Below, in pieces: positions 36,627 through 48,980 of a DNA stretch of 64,000 nt; position 1 is the first letter of the stretch, and each line of letters opens with the position of its first letter. Position numbers and translations under genes: made by a program. The stretch is taken from NCBI GenBank assembly GCA_963924555.1, contig OZ004591.1, positions 4,030,001 to 4,094,000 on the forward strand. The letters are read 5' to 3'. Source of the stretch: Crambe crambe (taxonomy: Eukaryota > Porifera > Demospongiae > Poecilosclerida > Crambeidae). A model generated the notes under the pieces. The model was not told the origin of the DNA. It did not search any database and saw nothing but the letters and a program-made list of their open reading frames with translations.

Positions 36627-37730
36627 CATAGATATAAGAGGTTTTACGGGATTGGAAACGCCCAATGAACTGCACAACCGTGGCGCGTTGACAGATGCGC
36701 ACGCGCATGCAGCATTAATTATATTAATCGTTGTGAAAAGAGATCAATATTCACTCCTTTCAAGGCAGTTAAAGTGATATTCTGCCCCTACAGCTCACAG
36801 AATAGTACAAGTAAGCTAAGGGGAAGGTATTGAAGAAGTGAAGAGTCAGAGAGTTGAAGTTGGAGAGTCTGAGGAAGGAAGTTATTAATTATTCATAACT
36901 TTTTTCCTTGTAATTATAACTATGAGTACCTATCATTGCTCATTATACATTAATTTTATGTGATTGATTTGAAAGAAAGGCCAGAATGACTTTTGGTATT
37001 AAAATTAGACATAAATTCATTATTATTATAGCTAGATAATTTTGCCCCAAAGTTATCCGCCAGTTTCTGCTCAGTTCTCCCTCATCAACATTATTGCAAT
37101 ACTTCCAGCTTTTGGCTGTTGGGTTTTGACACCATCCACCTCAAGAATTCGGCTCAGTCAGCTGTCCTGTGGACCCTATGGATATTAGGGGGGAAATATA
37201 GTAAGCTTGCCATCTCCATAGGATGACTATTGTATAGAAAACGAATGCACCAATTCCATTTACTGTTCTATCCTTTCCCTGTACAGTTTCAATATTGTTA
37301 ATCTATTTCTTGGGAGAGGGATTACAGTTTTAACACCACTTGCAAATGCTAGAGACAATATTTGTCAGCTAATACAAAAACCAACATTACTATTCCATGT
37401 AGCTAAAGTTTACATGCCATTTGATCAGAAAATGGGCAACAGCAATTGATTCCATCAAGCGTGAGAGGGATTACAGTCCCATTAACCACTACAGTAGTAT
37501 TTGTAGGAATAAACTTGAAAATCTGAGCTGAAATTTATTTCATACAGTAAATCTATGCCCTAGTGTATTATAGTATCATTGGCATAAGTCTTACCTCACG
37601 GATCTTGTCAGAACAGCAACTTTGACAAAAGTGCTATGTCATTCAGCTGTCAACGCGCCTCGGTTGTTAGTTGCTAACGAGAGCACGTGATCCGTTTCCA
37701 ATCCCGTAAACTTCTTACGGTATATCTATG
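36627..37730. mobile_element. 1.1-kb nonautonomous P-type element, TSD GTTGAAT
   Basis: The ends CATAGATATAAGAGG and ATATCTATG are inverted, each followed inward by the family block ACGGGATTGGAAACG or its reverse. The 7-bp duplication GTTGAAT is at 36620–36626 and 37731–37737; the empty site in the 21.1-kb repeat has it once. A near-identical copy is at 51736–52845. No coding sequence. Confidence 0.95.
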
Positions 37731-38106
37731 GTTGAATAAATCCTCATATTCAACGGTTATATTCAACGGTCTACTGCGCATGTGCAGACTAGCCTAGTAA
37801 CCTTTTTGGCCGACATTTCTGAAGATGATAGGCAAGCTTAATTGAATCTTACAGCGGTTTGTCAAAGTGCATTAGTTGTTTGTAGGGTCCGGTAGGCTGC
37901 TAGGCTTATCTAAAGTGCTTCGTGGTGAGTATTACAGGTTCTCATAACAGCTTCCTACAGACGTATGTTTATATGATGGCTATAAACACTCCTTAGACTT
38001 GTTAGTTGTGACATATGTAGTGCACTGTAAGAATAAATCACTTATTACACTCGTCAGCTGTGAGATATGGCGAGATATTTCACTCGCCTTCAGCTCGTGA
38101 AATATC

Positions 38107-39300
38107 TAGGGCTGTCCCAATTATTCTATTTTTTTGTAATAGTTAGAACACGGTAGTCTGGTGATTATGGCCAATAAACAACCGAATCCGAGGGCGCAGC
38201 CCGAGGATAAGGTTGTTTATTTGGCCATAATCACCAGGACTACCGTGTTCTAACTGTTATATATCCCCAGGGCGCACGATTTCATTGGTCGGTCTGTAGC
38301 TAGAGCGTAGCTACCCCTTAGTTACGAAACAAAACGAAAACTCCTGCCATGGCTTGTCTCTGTCCTGGGATGTGCCGTTGTTCAGACTCGAACTCACAGT
38401 ACAGAACCTCGTGCTCTCAAGCAAGACTACGAACTACGAAGCTCCTCCCATGCCCACCACACCCGGTACCCAGCTATTAACGAGTTCCCCCACCCACGTT
38501 TTGGCGAAGCTAGCGGAAGGTATGACGCCAAAAAAATACCAATGGGCCTTAGAAATAATTTATTCTTGTGTGAAAATTGCAAAAAAAAAAAAAAAAAAAA
38601 AAGCTATGAAGTTTCCTTGTGACCCAGCACCAGATGACTTCTTCATTTTCCAACAATCAGCTATAAACTACCCAGAGACAGAAATACAATGTTATAGACT
38701 GATCATTAACTTCTTCTTCCAACAGTCAGCTATAAACTACCAATATAATACAGAGACAGAAATAAACTCTTTAATAATAGCTAATTAATGATAATGTTAT
38801 CTGATCATTATCTCATGCATAGATTATCTTCATTATCTTATATCATTATCATTATCATTATAGATTATCTTCATTATCATCTTCTTCCAACAGTCAGCTT
38901 CAGAAAACCTGTTATTCATAGCCTGGGGAACAGTGCGTTATGAGTCATAACGCACTTTACCCTAAGGGAGGGAATTTATGACAGTAAGAGCACTTTTCTC
39001 TATGGGAGTAAATGTATTAGGTGGGATATATAACCTATTATTCTATTCAGAATTTCTCTCTAAATGCTCCTATTGAGAAAATACTCGTTCAGCAGCAGCA
39101 GAACTCGGTCATGAGTATCAATGGAAGCTGCTGCTGGTTTCAGCCATGAGAGTCATGACCCACCATGTGTCATGTGAGCAGATAATTGGAGCAACTGACC
39201 TTTGTGGCCTTTGAAAGGCCCATTAGGCTGGAATAATTCTGTTATTCTTGCAAGCACCTATTATTCCCAAAATTATTCTGGAATAATTGGGACAGCCCTA
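38107..39300. mobile_element. 1.2-kb nonautonomous hAT element, TSD GAAATATC
   Basis: The ends TAGGGCTGTCCCAATTATTC and its reverse complement are flanked by the 8-bp duplication GAAATATC (38099–38106 and 39301–39308), typical of hAT. Inside are a 100-bp imperfect palindrome (38155–38255), an A20 run and a 144-codon open frame with no recognisable domain. Confidence 0.93.
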
Positions 39301-39354
39301 GAAATATCTCCCCATATCTCACGGCTGACTCGTGTAATAAGTCTTATATCAGAG

Positions 39355-39610
39355 AGTGCGTTAGCACTCTCTAAGTAGGGATGGCAGGTCAAAGGTCATA
39401 GGACTGTATAAACTAAAACTTCTTTTCTCTTCTACCCTTGCTCTACAGGTTCTCAGAAGGCTACAGTGAGATACTACTTCTACAAAGAAGAGAGGAGAGT
39501 GTTCAAAAATCAAAAATTCATTCGCTAACATAAGAAAAAAAACAAGTTCTAAAATTGACTTTTGTTCATTTTCTTTATCAGAGAGTGCGGTAGCACTCTC
39601 AGAGAGTGGT
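39355..39610 (+). mobile_element. copies of the AGAGAGTGCGGTAGCACT-ended element
   Basis: One copy starts at about 39355 and a second hairpin end begins at about 39580, the same tandem style as at 13689–14150. Confidence 0.85.
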
Positions 39611-39699
39611 CAAAGTCCATAGGACTATGGAGTGCCGTTTGTGTCAAAATGTCTAGTATACTGGTGTATCATTAAAACAGATTTGAAATCCAAGATTTA

Positions 39700-39915
39700 T
39701 CGTGGGAACTGCTTTAGTTGAAGCAACGATTTTTCACAGTATTTACATAATCCTAAAGCACAGCGACGATTCTAAAGCAAAGCGATGATTCAAACAATGG
39801 AGCGACGATTCATTCAGACGATTTAGAATTCTGCGACGATTCAAATCAGAACAACAATTCTAAAGCAGAGTAACACATTCAAATCAGAGCAATGATTCCA
39901 AAGTAGAGCGACATA
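39700..39915 (+). repeat. degenerate about 21-bp tandem repeat
   Basis: Repeated AGCGACGATTC-like motifs spaced by about 20–24 bases (TCTAAAGCA, TTCAAATCAGA variants). Confidence 0.75.
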
Positions 39916-40328
39916 AATATAGCTCACTCGCAGTGTGACGTGGGCACGCGAGTATGAGGTAAAGGGTCGGCACGTCAGTCAGCGCAAACTTTGATGTCAC
40001 GTAAAAGGAGCATAGTACTGCAGTAGCGAATGGTATGGAAAACTGGAAAAACAATAAAACTCAGTAAACTTTCAGGTTATTGATTCTAGGCTGTTCAATA
40101 TATTGTTTGTTGTTGTTGCAACGAGGCACTGACTGTAACCCTTAGCCTGCAGAAATCAAAATCAAATGGGCAGGGGTTGTCACGCTAAAAGTCTGGCACC
40201 TGATAGGCCACGCCCACTATAGTGCTCCAGTGCAGTACAGTGACCAGTCCCTTGCAGCCTCTTCTCGCAGTAGACAGAGCCCGAGCTGGATCCGTTCGTC
40301 ACCCAAGATAGTTTACTGTGTTGTTGCG

Positions 40329-40483
40329 CCCCCCCCCCCCCCCCCCCCCAATCTTACTACACCATTTTTTTTGACTTTAAATTTTCCCGCGTATGTGTGG
40401 CAATTAAATTAGAGGTCAAAGTGCAGGAAACGTTACTTATGGAAGCTTCCCCCCCCCCCCCCCCAAAAAAAAAAAAAAAAAAA
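40329..40483 (+). repeat. poly(C) tracts and poly(A) run
   Basis: A C21 run at 40329–40349 and C16 followed directly by A19 at 40449–40483. The rest of 39.9–41.1 kb shows no recognised gene. Confidence 0.97.
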
Positions 40484-41539
40484 TTTCCATATTAACACCC
40501 CTGGACATGATGTGGCAATCACACAAGGGATTAACCATAAAGAGTGTTTTATATTCCAGCTACATGTAGGAGTGTAATCCTCATATCAACAATTGCTAAA
40601 GTCATATTTTTGCAAAACATCAAGTGGGCATGGTTTGCAAATTCAAAAGGGGTGTGGTTAGGCAAAAGTAGGCGTGGCCAAGGCAAAAATTTCCCCACAG
40701 ATATCTTCCCCCCTATTGAAAAATCCGAGATAGAACCCTGAACACATTGCTGTCATGAACATTACTAATGGTTGCCATGGCAATGAATATAGTCACATGA
40801 CCATTTTAAGTACCTAACCTATGCAGTAGGTGTTTTGGACATGTATAGGAGAACCAGGTATAGGGTATAGGAGAAATTGTAATTTGCTGTTCTTGGCAGG
40901 TAACCACTTTTATGCTGCAACAAAATCTTCTAAGTGGCGGTTGGTGTCCTGTCGCCTACTACCACACCTACTGCAAGCTAGTTGATTCTAGCTACCAGGA
41001 CCAGACCTCTTTAAGAGTGACTTAGCAAGTGAGAAGTGGTTCAGAGGGTCAGAAGCATTCCATTTATAAGACTGGCTTCCTTACCATGTAGTAAAGGATA
41101 GCCTATACTTTTAAGTCTATAATACATCACCATGACTTCATTAGTCTGGCGTCGCTAGCCCAGCTTTTCTTCTTTTTTTTTTGGGACGGGGAAGAAAAGT
41201 GGTCTGGTAGCTCTAGCATCAACTACTTGTGTCGCCCGCGCGCGCAGCTAGCTATAGCTGCGTCCCAATCAGATTGCTCTATTCAGTCACGTGAAGTAGT
41301 ATTAATGTTGGCGAGACACACCCACGATTTATTCCAGGTTGGCAGAGCTAGAGCTAGAGCTATGGATAAGTAACCAAGAGCTGTGTTTAAAGAGCTAGAA
41401 ATACCTGGCCTGAACGGCTGGAAGTTGTATCAGCGATTTTCAAGGGCGATGTGTTCGCAATTCTACCATAGATATACTAGACTACGTACACAGGATTGGA
41501 AACAGGGCATGCGCGCGTAGAATTTATAGACCATCCGTG

Positions 41540-44319
41540 CATAGATACTATAACCTCCGGACACGGGATTGGAAACGGGTGGTTCACGCGAGATTTTGGG
41601 ATACAATCCGCGTTGTTTGCTGAGTCAGCAAAGACGTTGCCAAACAGTAGCTGAGGCAAGTATTTCGATAATGCATGGGTGTAGCCAGGGGTGGTTCGGG
41701 TGGTTCGGTCGAACCACCTTTTCAAAATGAATAAAAAATGTTTTAAGCGCGATCGCGCGCTATGCGCGTACGCGCGTTCGTGAGTGATCGATCGATCGTG
41801 AGCTCGAAGCGAGCAGAGAGAAACGAGTGAGGCAAAGCCTCTTATTATTTTTGTCCAGAAAAGGTCAATTTTACGTATAACTCAGCCCTACTGAGCAGTT
41901 AGTGGCTTAGTGCCTGAGACTATGAATAAATCTTGCTGTAAAAACTGTACAAAAAACTGTACAGGTAGCTAGCAGATCGTGTACCATCTTCATCATTTAC
42001 TCATCTTCATACTTTCCCTGCCTTCATATGCTGCATTGCAGCTGCTAAGTCATTGTTTTTTTATAAATCGGTTATCAAAAAGGGTGTGGTTATAGGAAAA
42101 TGGGCGTGGTCATGCCAAAAAATTTTCCGCGCTTATGCGCGGATAACTTTAGAACCCCCTCTTCAAAAACTCTGGCTACGGGCCTGTAATGGCTGAAGCT
42201 ATAGGAGAAATACAAGTAAGCAAAGATTGTAACCTTAAATCCAGCTATTATAGCTATGTAATTCACTTTTTAGGCCCCTCTCAATGAGTCTGAGATACAT
42301 TCAGGCAGTAAAAGAAGATAATGGGTTTAAACTTCCTTCATCAAACGCTTCTGCATCTCTGCAAGCTGCAAGAGAGTTATATGCATGGTGCCTGGACTGC
42401 AGGAATGAATGTTAGCTTTCAAATTTTGCTTTAATCCATAGCAAACTTGAAACAGCTCTGACTATTTAAAGTCAGCTGTAAACAAAGGTGGGGGTTTACC
42501 ATTATAGCATTTATTCTTTATTCATCGGATGAATTCATCTTAATGTGGAAGAAATTCTTGGTGTCATCATCAAAATATGGTGGATTTCCCATCTTCCAGA
42601 ATATCATCTGATAGATTTTTTAGGTGAACATGAGGGGGGATCTACTGTTACAGCAGCATGTCCATTTTGATACATTTATAGAACTGTGAAGGACAGAGTC
42701 CATGGTGAAAAAATATGTATGGAGTGGTTATTGAGTTTAGAGGAACTTTTGGATGAAGAGCTAGCTATAGAAGAAGCAGCAGTCCAATCTTCAGCAACTG
42801 GATCCTCAATGTGAACAGAAGTGGCTTGTATTTTGTATTAGATCTATATAGATGATGCATTTGACATTTTTATTGATTAAAAAATGAGGTATACTATTGT
42901 ACGAGCAATTAAGGCTAGAGAAATATCATGTGGAAAAAAGATGAAATCATGGAAGAAGTAATGAGAGATGAATGAATTGGTCTATATATGGATATGAATG
43001 TCGAAATTGGGAAGGAGTTGCTGAAAATGATCATTGAAGGGTGGATCAAGATGAGTGAATTCTCATTTGGAGGTGCGTGGTTGAAACTTTAAGCAGAGGT
43101 TGAAAAAGTCCCTCCAATGTTCTAAAGGACTGCGCAAAGTCAAGCACTATGGGTGATTAATACATTTTGCAGAGGTCCAGTTAGAGGCAATTGCAGGGCT
43201 CACAGTTCCAAGCCTGATTTGGAAAAAGAAAATGCAAAGCAGAGAATGATTTCCAAACATGAATGAATCATTATAATAGGGAAAAAAAGCATGCTGCATG
43301 AATTCTTGATTATTGGTGTGTTGTTGATAAATTCCTCAACACTGGGATTATCATGAGTTCCACCTCTTTGTCGCTGGCACCCAAAAAACTTTTCAGAAGG
43401 TGCTCACTCAATTTTTTTTTCACTCCATCAATGGAAAACAGAATATTCCATAAATGATAATACTATAAATTAGCAAGCTAACAAGAAGCTCTAGCTACCT
43501 GTCATTTTCAAACCCAGCAAGGTCTCAGGGCTAAGGAGCATTTTCTTTTTCTCAACTTTGGAAAACCCTTTCCTTGCTTTTATGCTCCATCCAAATAGAC
43601 AAGAAACTCTTCTTTTACCCACTATATATAAATGTAATGATAAAAATCGTCACAGGTAGGAGTATCCATGCATTCAGTTCAGAATTGACCAAATTGGGTT
43701 TTTAAAGTTTATGGTTATAGCATAATTATGATGTGTAACTTAAGGCCTACACTAAAAGTCAGCTACTCTAACTATGCACATGCAAAACTACTTTTATTTT
43801 GCTACAACATCAACTAGTTATTTTTCATAGTAAACTTCTCCCAGACTGGTAAATTGAGCACACAATTACACACATTAATGGCCTCCCGAACTTACAAAAC
43901 CCAGATTTTTTTCCAGTAATATTCAAGTCTTAGAAAAAAAAGCATTCTATAACAAACTTTATCTCTATGTATACCATTTGGTGGAAAATTTAATGCAAAA
44001 TAGCTTAATTCAACACAGAAAACCTTTCACACAGTTTTCTTCTCCAGGAATTGACCAACCACGGCAAAAACTAGCCATATCAATGAACTAGGGTTTAAAA
44101 TTTTATTTTAAGTATCAAAATGAGTAGTATAAAGTATTAGACAAAACTGTTTTCTTACTGGCTCGCTCTATTCATCCGTTTCAGAGATATGTCTTTATTC
44201 TCTTTTTATGTGCGGTCAACAAAAATTACAACGCGGAGTGCACGCAAGCAATTCAATGGTTGTCATAGGCGCACGTGAGCCCGTTTCCAATCCCGTGTCC
44301 GGAGGTTATAGTATCTATG
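41540..44319. mobile_element. 2.8-kb P-type element, TSD ATCCGTG
   Basis: The ends CATAGATACTATAACCTCC and its reverse, with GGATTGGAAACGGG inside, are flanked by ATCCGTG (41533–41539 and 44320–44326). It contains the MITE at 41674–42186. The interior (42.19–44.2 kb) has no open frame that I recognise. Confidence 0.93.
41674..42186. mobile_element. 513-bp MITE with 5-bp TSD (TAATG)
   Basis: Inverted copy of the 6291–6757 element, flanked by TAATG (41669–41673 and 42187–42191). It is the innermost of four nested insertions. Confidence 0.9.
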
Positions 44320-46020
44320 ATCCGTGTAGGTACCTGGCGAACAGAGAAATCTTACACAAAATAAGAAAGAGGGTGAAAGGCAAGGTATTTAGCGCAGCAA
44401 TAATTATGATTATAAGTGAAAAGGCTCAATGACCTAGAGCTGTAGTAGTTTATCATGTCAGTTTAGTCTATTTACTGTTGCTATGGAAGAAAAACGTGGA
44501 AACAGGTGACTGAAAGGTTTTGTGGCACTCCTACTACTAAAATAGAAGTCTAGCTGCCTTACTTTTGGTATAAAATGAAAGATACTAGTTGACCATATGT
44601 ACTCAAGTAGTTTTAATTTTGTGCAGGGCTGGAGATGGCATGCCATTTGCCATTGATGGTTTAAGAAGCCATTTCACTATGTTGTTGTTCTTATATGAGG
44701 AGACGAGATACCTTCTTGTATCAGGGGCAGGAAAGGATACACTGGGGCAGCTTTACTCTTCATCTTGATCCCTCGAAACAAGTATATCACAACAAATCTC
44801 TCGATGAATTGGATGTTCAGCAGTGCACTATCAGTACTTGTTATTATCATTTTTTTATTATAACATGAAAGTAAATATGTGTAAAGTGACAGTATTAGTT
44901 GCTACATTATAGTATCCTTCTTTACTATAGCTTTTCTTGACAGCCAACCATGGGTAATCTGAAGAAACAGTAACATCGACATGATTTTTTTTTACAGGCA
45001 CCTTTAAAAAGTACATATGTACATATAAATGATCACTACCTAACAGATTAGTGGGGAAAAAGAGACTATACTTTTAACATCCAAGCTCCTGAGGTCCACA
45101 AAGTCGAACTACCATTGTTACTCGCAATTATACCCTCTAACACTTGAGAAACCAGCCTTTTTAAGAACTATGCTTGTTTAGCACTATACTAGCCCACTCT
45201 TTGCATTCTTTCAACTTACCAATTGGCTATAGTTTAGCAGAAATTTGGCACACTACTTCTCCTCCCCTGTTTGTTTGGGGCAATTTAGCACGAACAGCTG
45301 CCTACACGTACGGATTGTCAGTATTGTCGTTATGGGCGCACGTGACCTGTTTCCAATCCTGTGTACGTAGCTAGTCTAGTATATCTATGATTCTACCTTA
45401 GATAATTAGACTACGTACACAGGATTGGAAACAGCTCACGTGCGTCCATTATGCTAATACAAATCGTCGCGGACGATCCGTGTTGCTATGCGCGAAGGAA
45501 AATTGGAAATTTATTCCTTGTTTCTCGAGTATACTTTTCATGAAAGGAGAATAAACTGGTGAGTTTTAGCATCGAATAAAGGGCTACTTTACAGAGTATG
45601 TTCCAGGGATGTGAAATGTGTTTCTTAAGTATAGTTAGTTTGCTCATGAAACAGTTTTCCATGGAGATTTTTATCACCCTAGCAACGGATAAAGCTTTTT
45701 CCTTCTTTCATTGCAAAGGCATAATTCCTGTGTCCTTTTAATGAAGTTTATGTTGTTGAGTGATGCTTGCCATACGGAATGGTGCGCATAACATAAATTT
45801 TTGTCCTGAATCTTTGATGCTTTCTGGCTTTTTCTGCGTTTGGAGGTGTATATTTCACACAAAAGGCACTGTTGCATGAGCAATGAAATTTTGCTAACTG
45901 ATAGAGTTAGTGCTGCAGTTTGGAATAGCATCAATCCCATAAGCTGCAGTGACCAAAATTATAGCTAATGTACATGCTAACTTATCCACATTAATTTATT
46001 ACTATACAATAGTTACAGCT

Positions 46021-48786
46021 ATGCCAAGGAGGAAAAAAAGCAAACTGTGTGTCAAAAAACATGGAAGTAAGAACATTCTCAAGGTGCCATCTATTCCTGT
46101 GCCAGTATCTTCAAGTCCTGCTTCTAGTATCAGTGATCTTTCAATCACCCTGGACAGACTTCCATCTAAATGGGTCAGATTGAAAGAGCCCAACCTCACC
46201 TTGGTAAAACTCTCAAAAAGCCCAAATTCCACAGCAGTTTGTTCACTCTTTAGTGTTACCATATGGTTCCTGGCTATTAGAGATGTAGAGGTTGATCATG
46301 TGAAAATTAAGGCCACTGCCAATGCACCGATACTTATGTCATCACCATTAGATGTGATACATCTTCTGACCCTACTGGATGATTGTAAATTTTGTCGAGG
46401 ACACCCAGACAAACAATTTATAAAATTAATAAATGATCGTAATGGGACCATATGTAATCCCTCAGGTAGGTTACAGTTTCTTCATTAGCTGCATGAACAT
46501 TAATTTCATCAAAACTAATAGGTACATCCATAACAGCATACCAAGATCAAAAGTTGCCTCCCTACATGCCAACTATCAGACACAGGTCCTGTGAGCTCAT
46601 TTTACCAGGAAGCTTGCATGGCAAAACTTGCACTGCCTGTGAACACTACAGGAAAGTTCTCCGGGCATTAGATAGCCGGGCTAAAAAAAATTCTCATCAA
46701 CAACTCGATCCTAGCAGTCACATCAACTATCGCTACTTAAAAGGTCCTGCCAAAAACAAAAGGATGAAAGAACTGTATAAAAGAAATAGAGCCACCAAGA
46801 AATGCATTGCCAGATTGAAGAAGAAGATTGACAGAATAACAAGAGAATCAGGAGTAGATTTGGACCAGCATATGACAGGGGATATCATAAGCATTGTCCA
46901 AGAGCATCATGATCAAGTTATATCAAAACATCCCTGTGGATCATTTCTTCATATCTTTTGGAATCAGCAGCTTCAGGCTGCAAAAAGGAATCGAAATGGT
47001 ATGCGTTGGCATCCACTAATGATACGGTGGTGCATCTACCTGCGTCACAAATCTTCTGGGGCATACAATCTCTTACGAGAATCTGGTGTTGTTGCACTCC
47101 CATCCCAAAGAACTCTCAGGGACTACACCTATTACATCAAAACTACCACAGGTTTTTCTGATGAGGTGGATGAAGAGCTAATGGAAGCTGCATGTGCGTA
47201 TGTGTATAGCCGATAATAGGTGCACATAATGATAAGCTAGCAAATTGTAATTACGTATAATCATTATTATAGCTGCATGTGCCCAAACTTCTGAGGATTG
47301 GCAAAAGTGTGTGGTGCTAATTCTGGATGAAATGCACATCAAAGAGGACTTGGTCTATGACAAACACACTGGTGAGCTGGTTGGTTTCACTAACCTTGGC
47401 AGCATCAACCAGCATCTTCAAGCATTTGAGAGATCCTTGGAGCAAAGCACCAGTTTGGAGCCACTTGCAAATTCCATGCTCGTGATGATGGTGAGGGGAA
47501 TCTTCACTAAACTGCAGTTCCCATATGCACAGTTTCCTTGTGCCAGTCTGACAGGAAACTCACTTTACTCACCATTCTGGGAAGCAGTTAGCCGCATTGA
47601 ACTTGTTGGCTTGAAGGTACACTGTAGCTATAATTACATATGACATTGCTCATTGCTAATAATATACAATAGGTACTTGTGTGCACGTTTGATGGAGCGA
47701 CAGTGAATCGTCGTTTCATTAAACTTCATGACATGGATCAAGTTGATATCATGTATAAAGTGAAAAATCCCTATGCTGCTGATAATAGGGATTTGTTCTT
47801 TATATCAGATCCTCCACACTTACTCAAAACCACAAGGAACTGTTGGTCATCAAATAAAAGAACCCTGTGGGTAAATGACCATGCTGCAGATTATTATTAG
47901 CTATAATTATATAATCTCTATGCAGAAAAATGGAAAATCCATATCTTGGACCCATTTGTACAACTTGTATGTAAGGGATCAAGGTGATGGAGTGTGTACT
48001 AGAATGCTTCCCAAGTTGAAGTACAAACATCTACATCTTACTTCCTTCTCAAAAATGCGAGTAGACTTGGCAGCACAAGTAATAATTAAATAATTATAGT
48101 TGTATCTATAATTACTGTGTGATGAATAATGATAGGTTCTCAGTGATTCTGTCTCAAAAGCTCTTCTTTTGACTGGGGGAGCAGAGGCATCTGAAACTGC
48201 AAAATTCGTGGGCATGATGGACAAATTTTTTGATAGCCTCAATGTAGCCAACTATACAGCAGGAATGTATGCCCGTAAAGCTTTTCAGTCACCTTATCGA
48301 AGTTCAAAGGACTTTCGATTAAAAGTAAGAATAATTATACAAGTTGTAGCTACATATTGATTTAGTGCAATATTGCACTATAGTGGCTACAAAATGAATT
48401 TCTTGTCTATTTGGATGAATGGGAACAAAGTGTCAAGGCAAGAAATGGTTTCAAAAAAGGCCAGAAAAAAAAGATGCTCCTTAGTGCAGAAACTTTGCTT
48501 GGCCTCCGTATTACAGGTATAGCACCCATACATGTAGTCACATTGTACATTATAGCTTGAGCAAATACTTACAGCAGTTATTAATTATATATCTTTAACA
48601 GTTAAATCTTTCATTGAATTTGTACCCTACCTCTTCTCTCTCCATGGAGTGAAGTCGTTCCTTAGTCAGCGACTTTGCCAAGACCCTTTGGAACGTTTTT
48701 TTGGCTGCCAGCGTCAGCGAGGAGGAACACATGAAAATCCAAATGTGAAGAGTTTTGCAAGAACACGCAAGCCCTCAGAGTTGTGA
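46021..48786 (+). CDS. P-element-type transposase, eight exons
   Basis: Exons: 46021–46465, 46522–47193, 47273–47616, 47673–47870, 47926–48078, 48136–48324, 48384–48516, 48602–48786, all phase-compatible. P-type transposases cut and paste elements with a split RNase H-like core and a GTP-binding insert. Seen: a Cys-containing N-terminal region (CKFCRGH; GKTCTACEHY), a coiled basic stretch, WHPLMIRWCIYLRHKS, LPSQRTLRDY, the first catalytic Asp in LILDEMHIKED, a second in CTFDGATVNRR, SDPPHLLKT, and the C-terminal QDPLERFFGCQRQRGGTHEN. No THAP finger was found upstream. The start is the Met before PRRKKSKLC; an in-frame Met lies at 45949. A one-base change near 48745 shifts the frame, so the tail open to 48923 in another frame is lost. 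The catalytic core looks intact. Confidence 0.9.
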
Positions 48787-48980
48787 ATTCTTTCTGTAGA
48801 CCACCTACAAATGGAAACTGTAGAAAGAGACCCCAAGAAACTGAAGAGAGTGGGAGTGAAAACATGCAACTGAAAAAACGCCGAAAATTGCAGAGGAAAA
48901 AATTATCCTCAGTCTCAAAGTGACATTCATTCAGAAGCTTTATATTATAATAGCTACGTACATAATTATTCATGATAATT

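Larger units (their letters stand above)
36567..39345 (+). mobile_element. third copy of the 21.1-kb repeat, split by two insertions
   Basis: It matches 21126–21560 once the elements at 36627–37730 and 38107–39300 are removed. Comparison with the uninterrupted copy gives the empty sites directly. Confidence 0.9.
41467..45389. mobile_element. 3.9-kb P-type element, TSD ATTCTAC
   Basis: The ends CATAGATATACTAGACTA and its reverse are followed inward by ACACAGGATTGGAAACAG. The duplication ATTCTAC lies at 41460–41466 and 45390–45396. Its own sequence is only about 1.1 kb, because 41540–44319 is a younger element inserted 73 bp from its left end. No transposase frame was recognised. Confidence 0.93.

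Noticed and set aside
38354-38788. 144-codon plus-strand frame
   Set aside because: It lies inside a nonautonomous hAT element, runs through an A20 stretch and a local repeat, and shows no domain.
42190-44200. Search for a transposase inside the 2.8-kb P-type element
   Set aside because: Only short frames are present; no DEMHIK- or DPLE-type motifs were found, so it is treated as nonautonomous.
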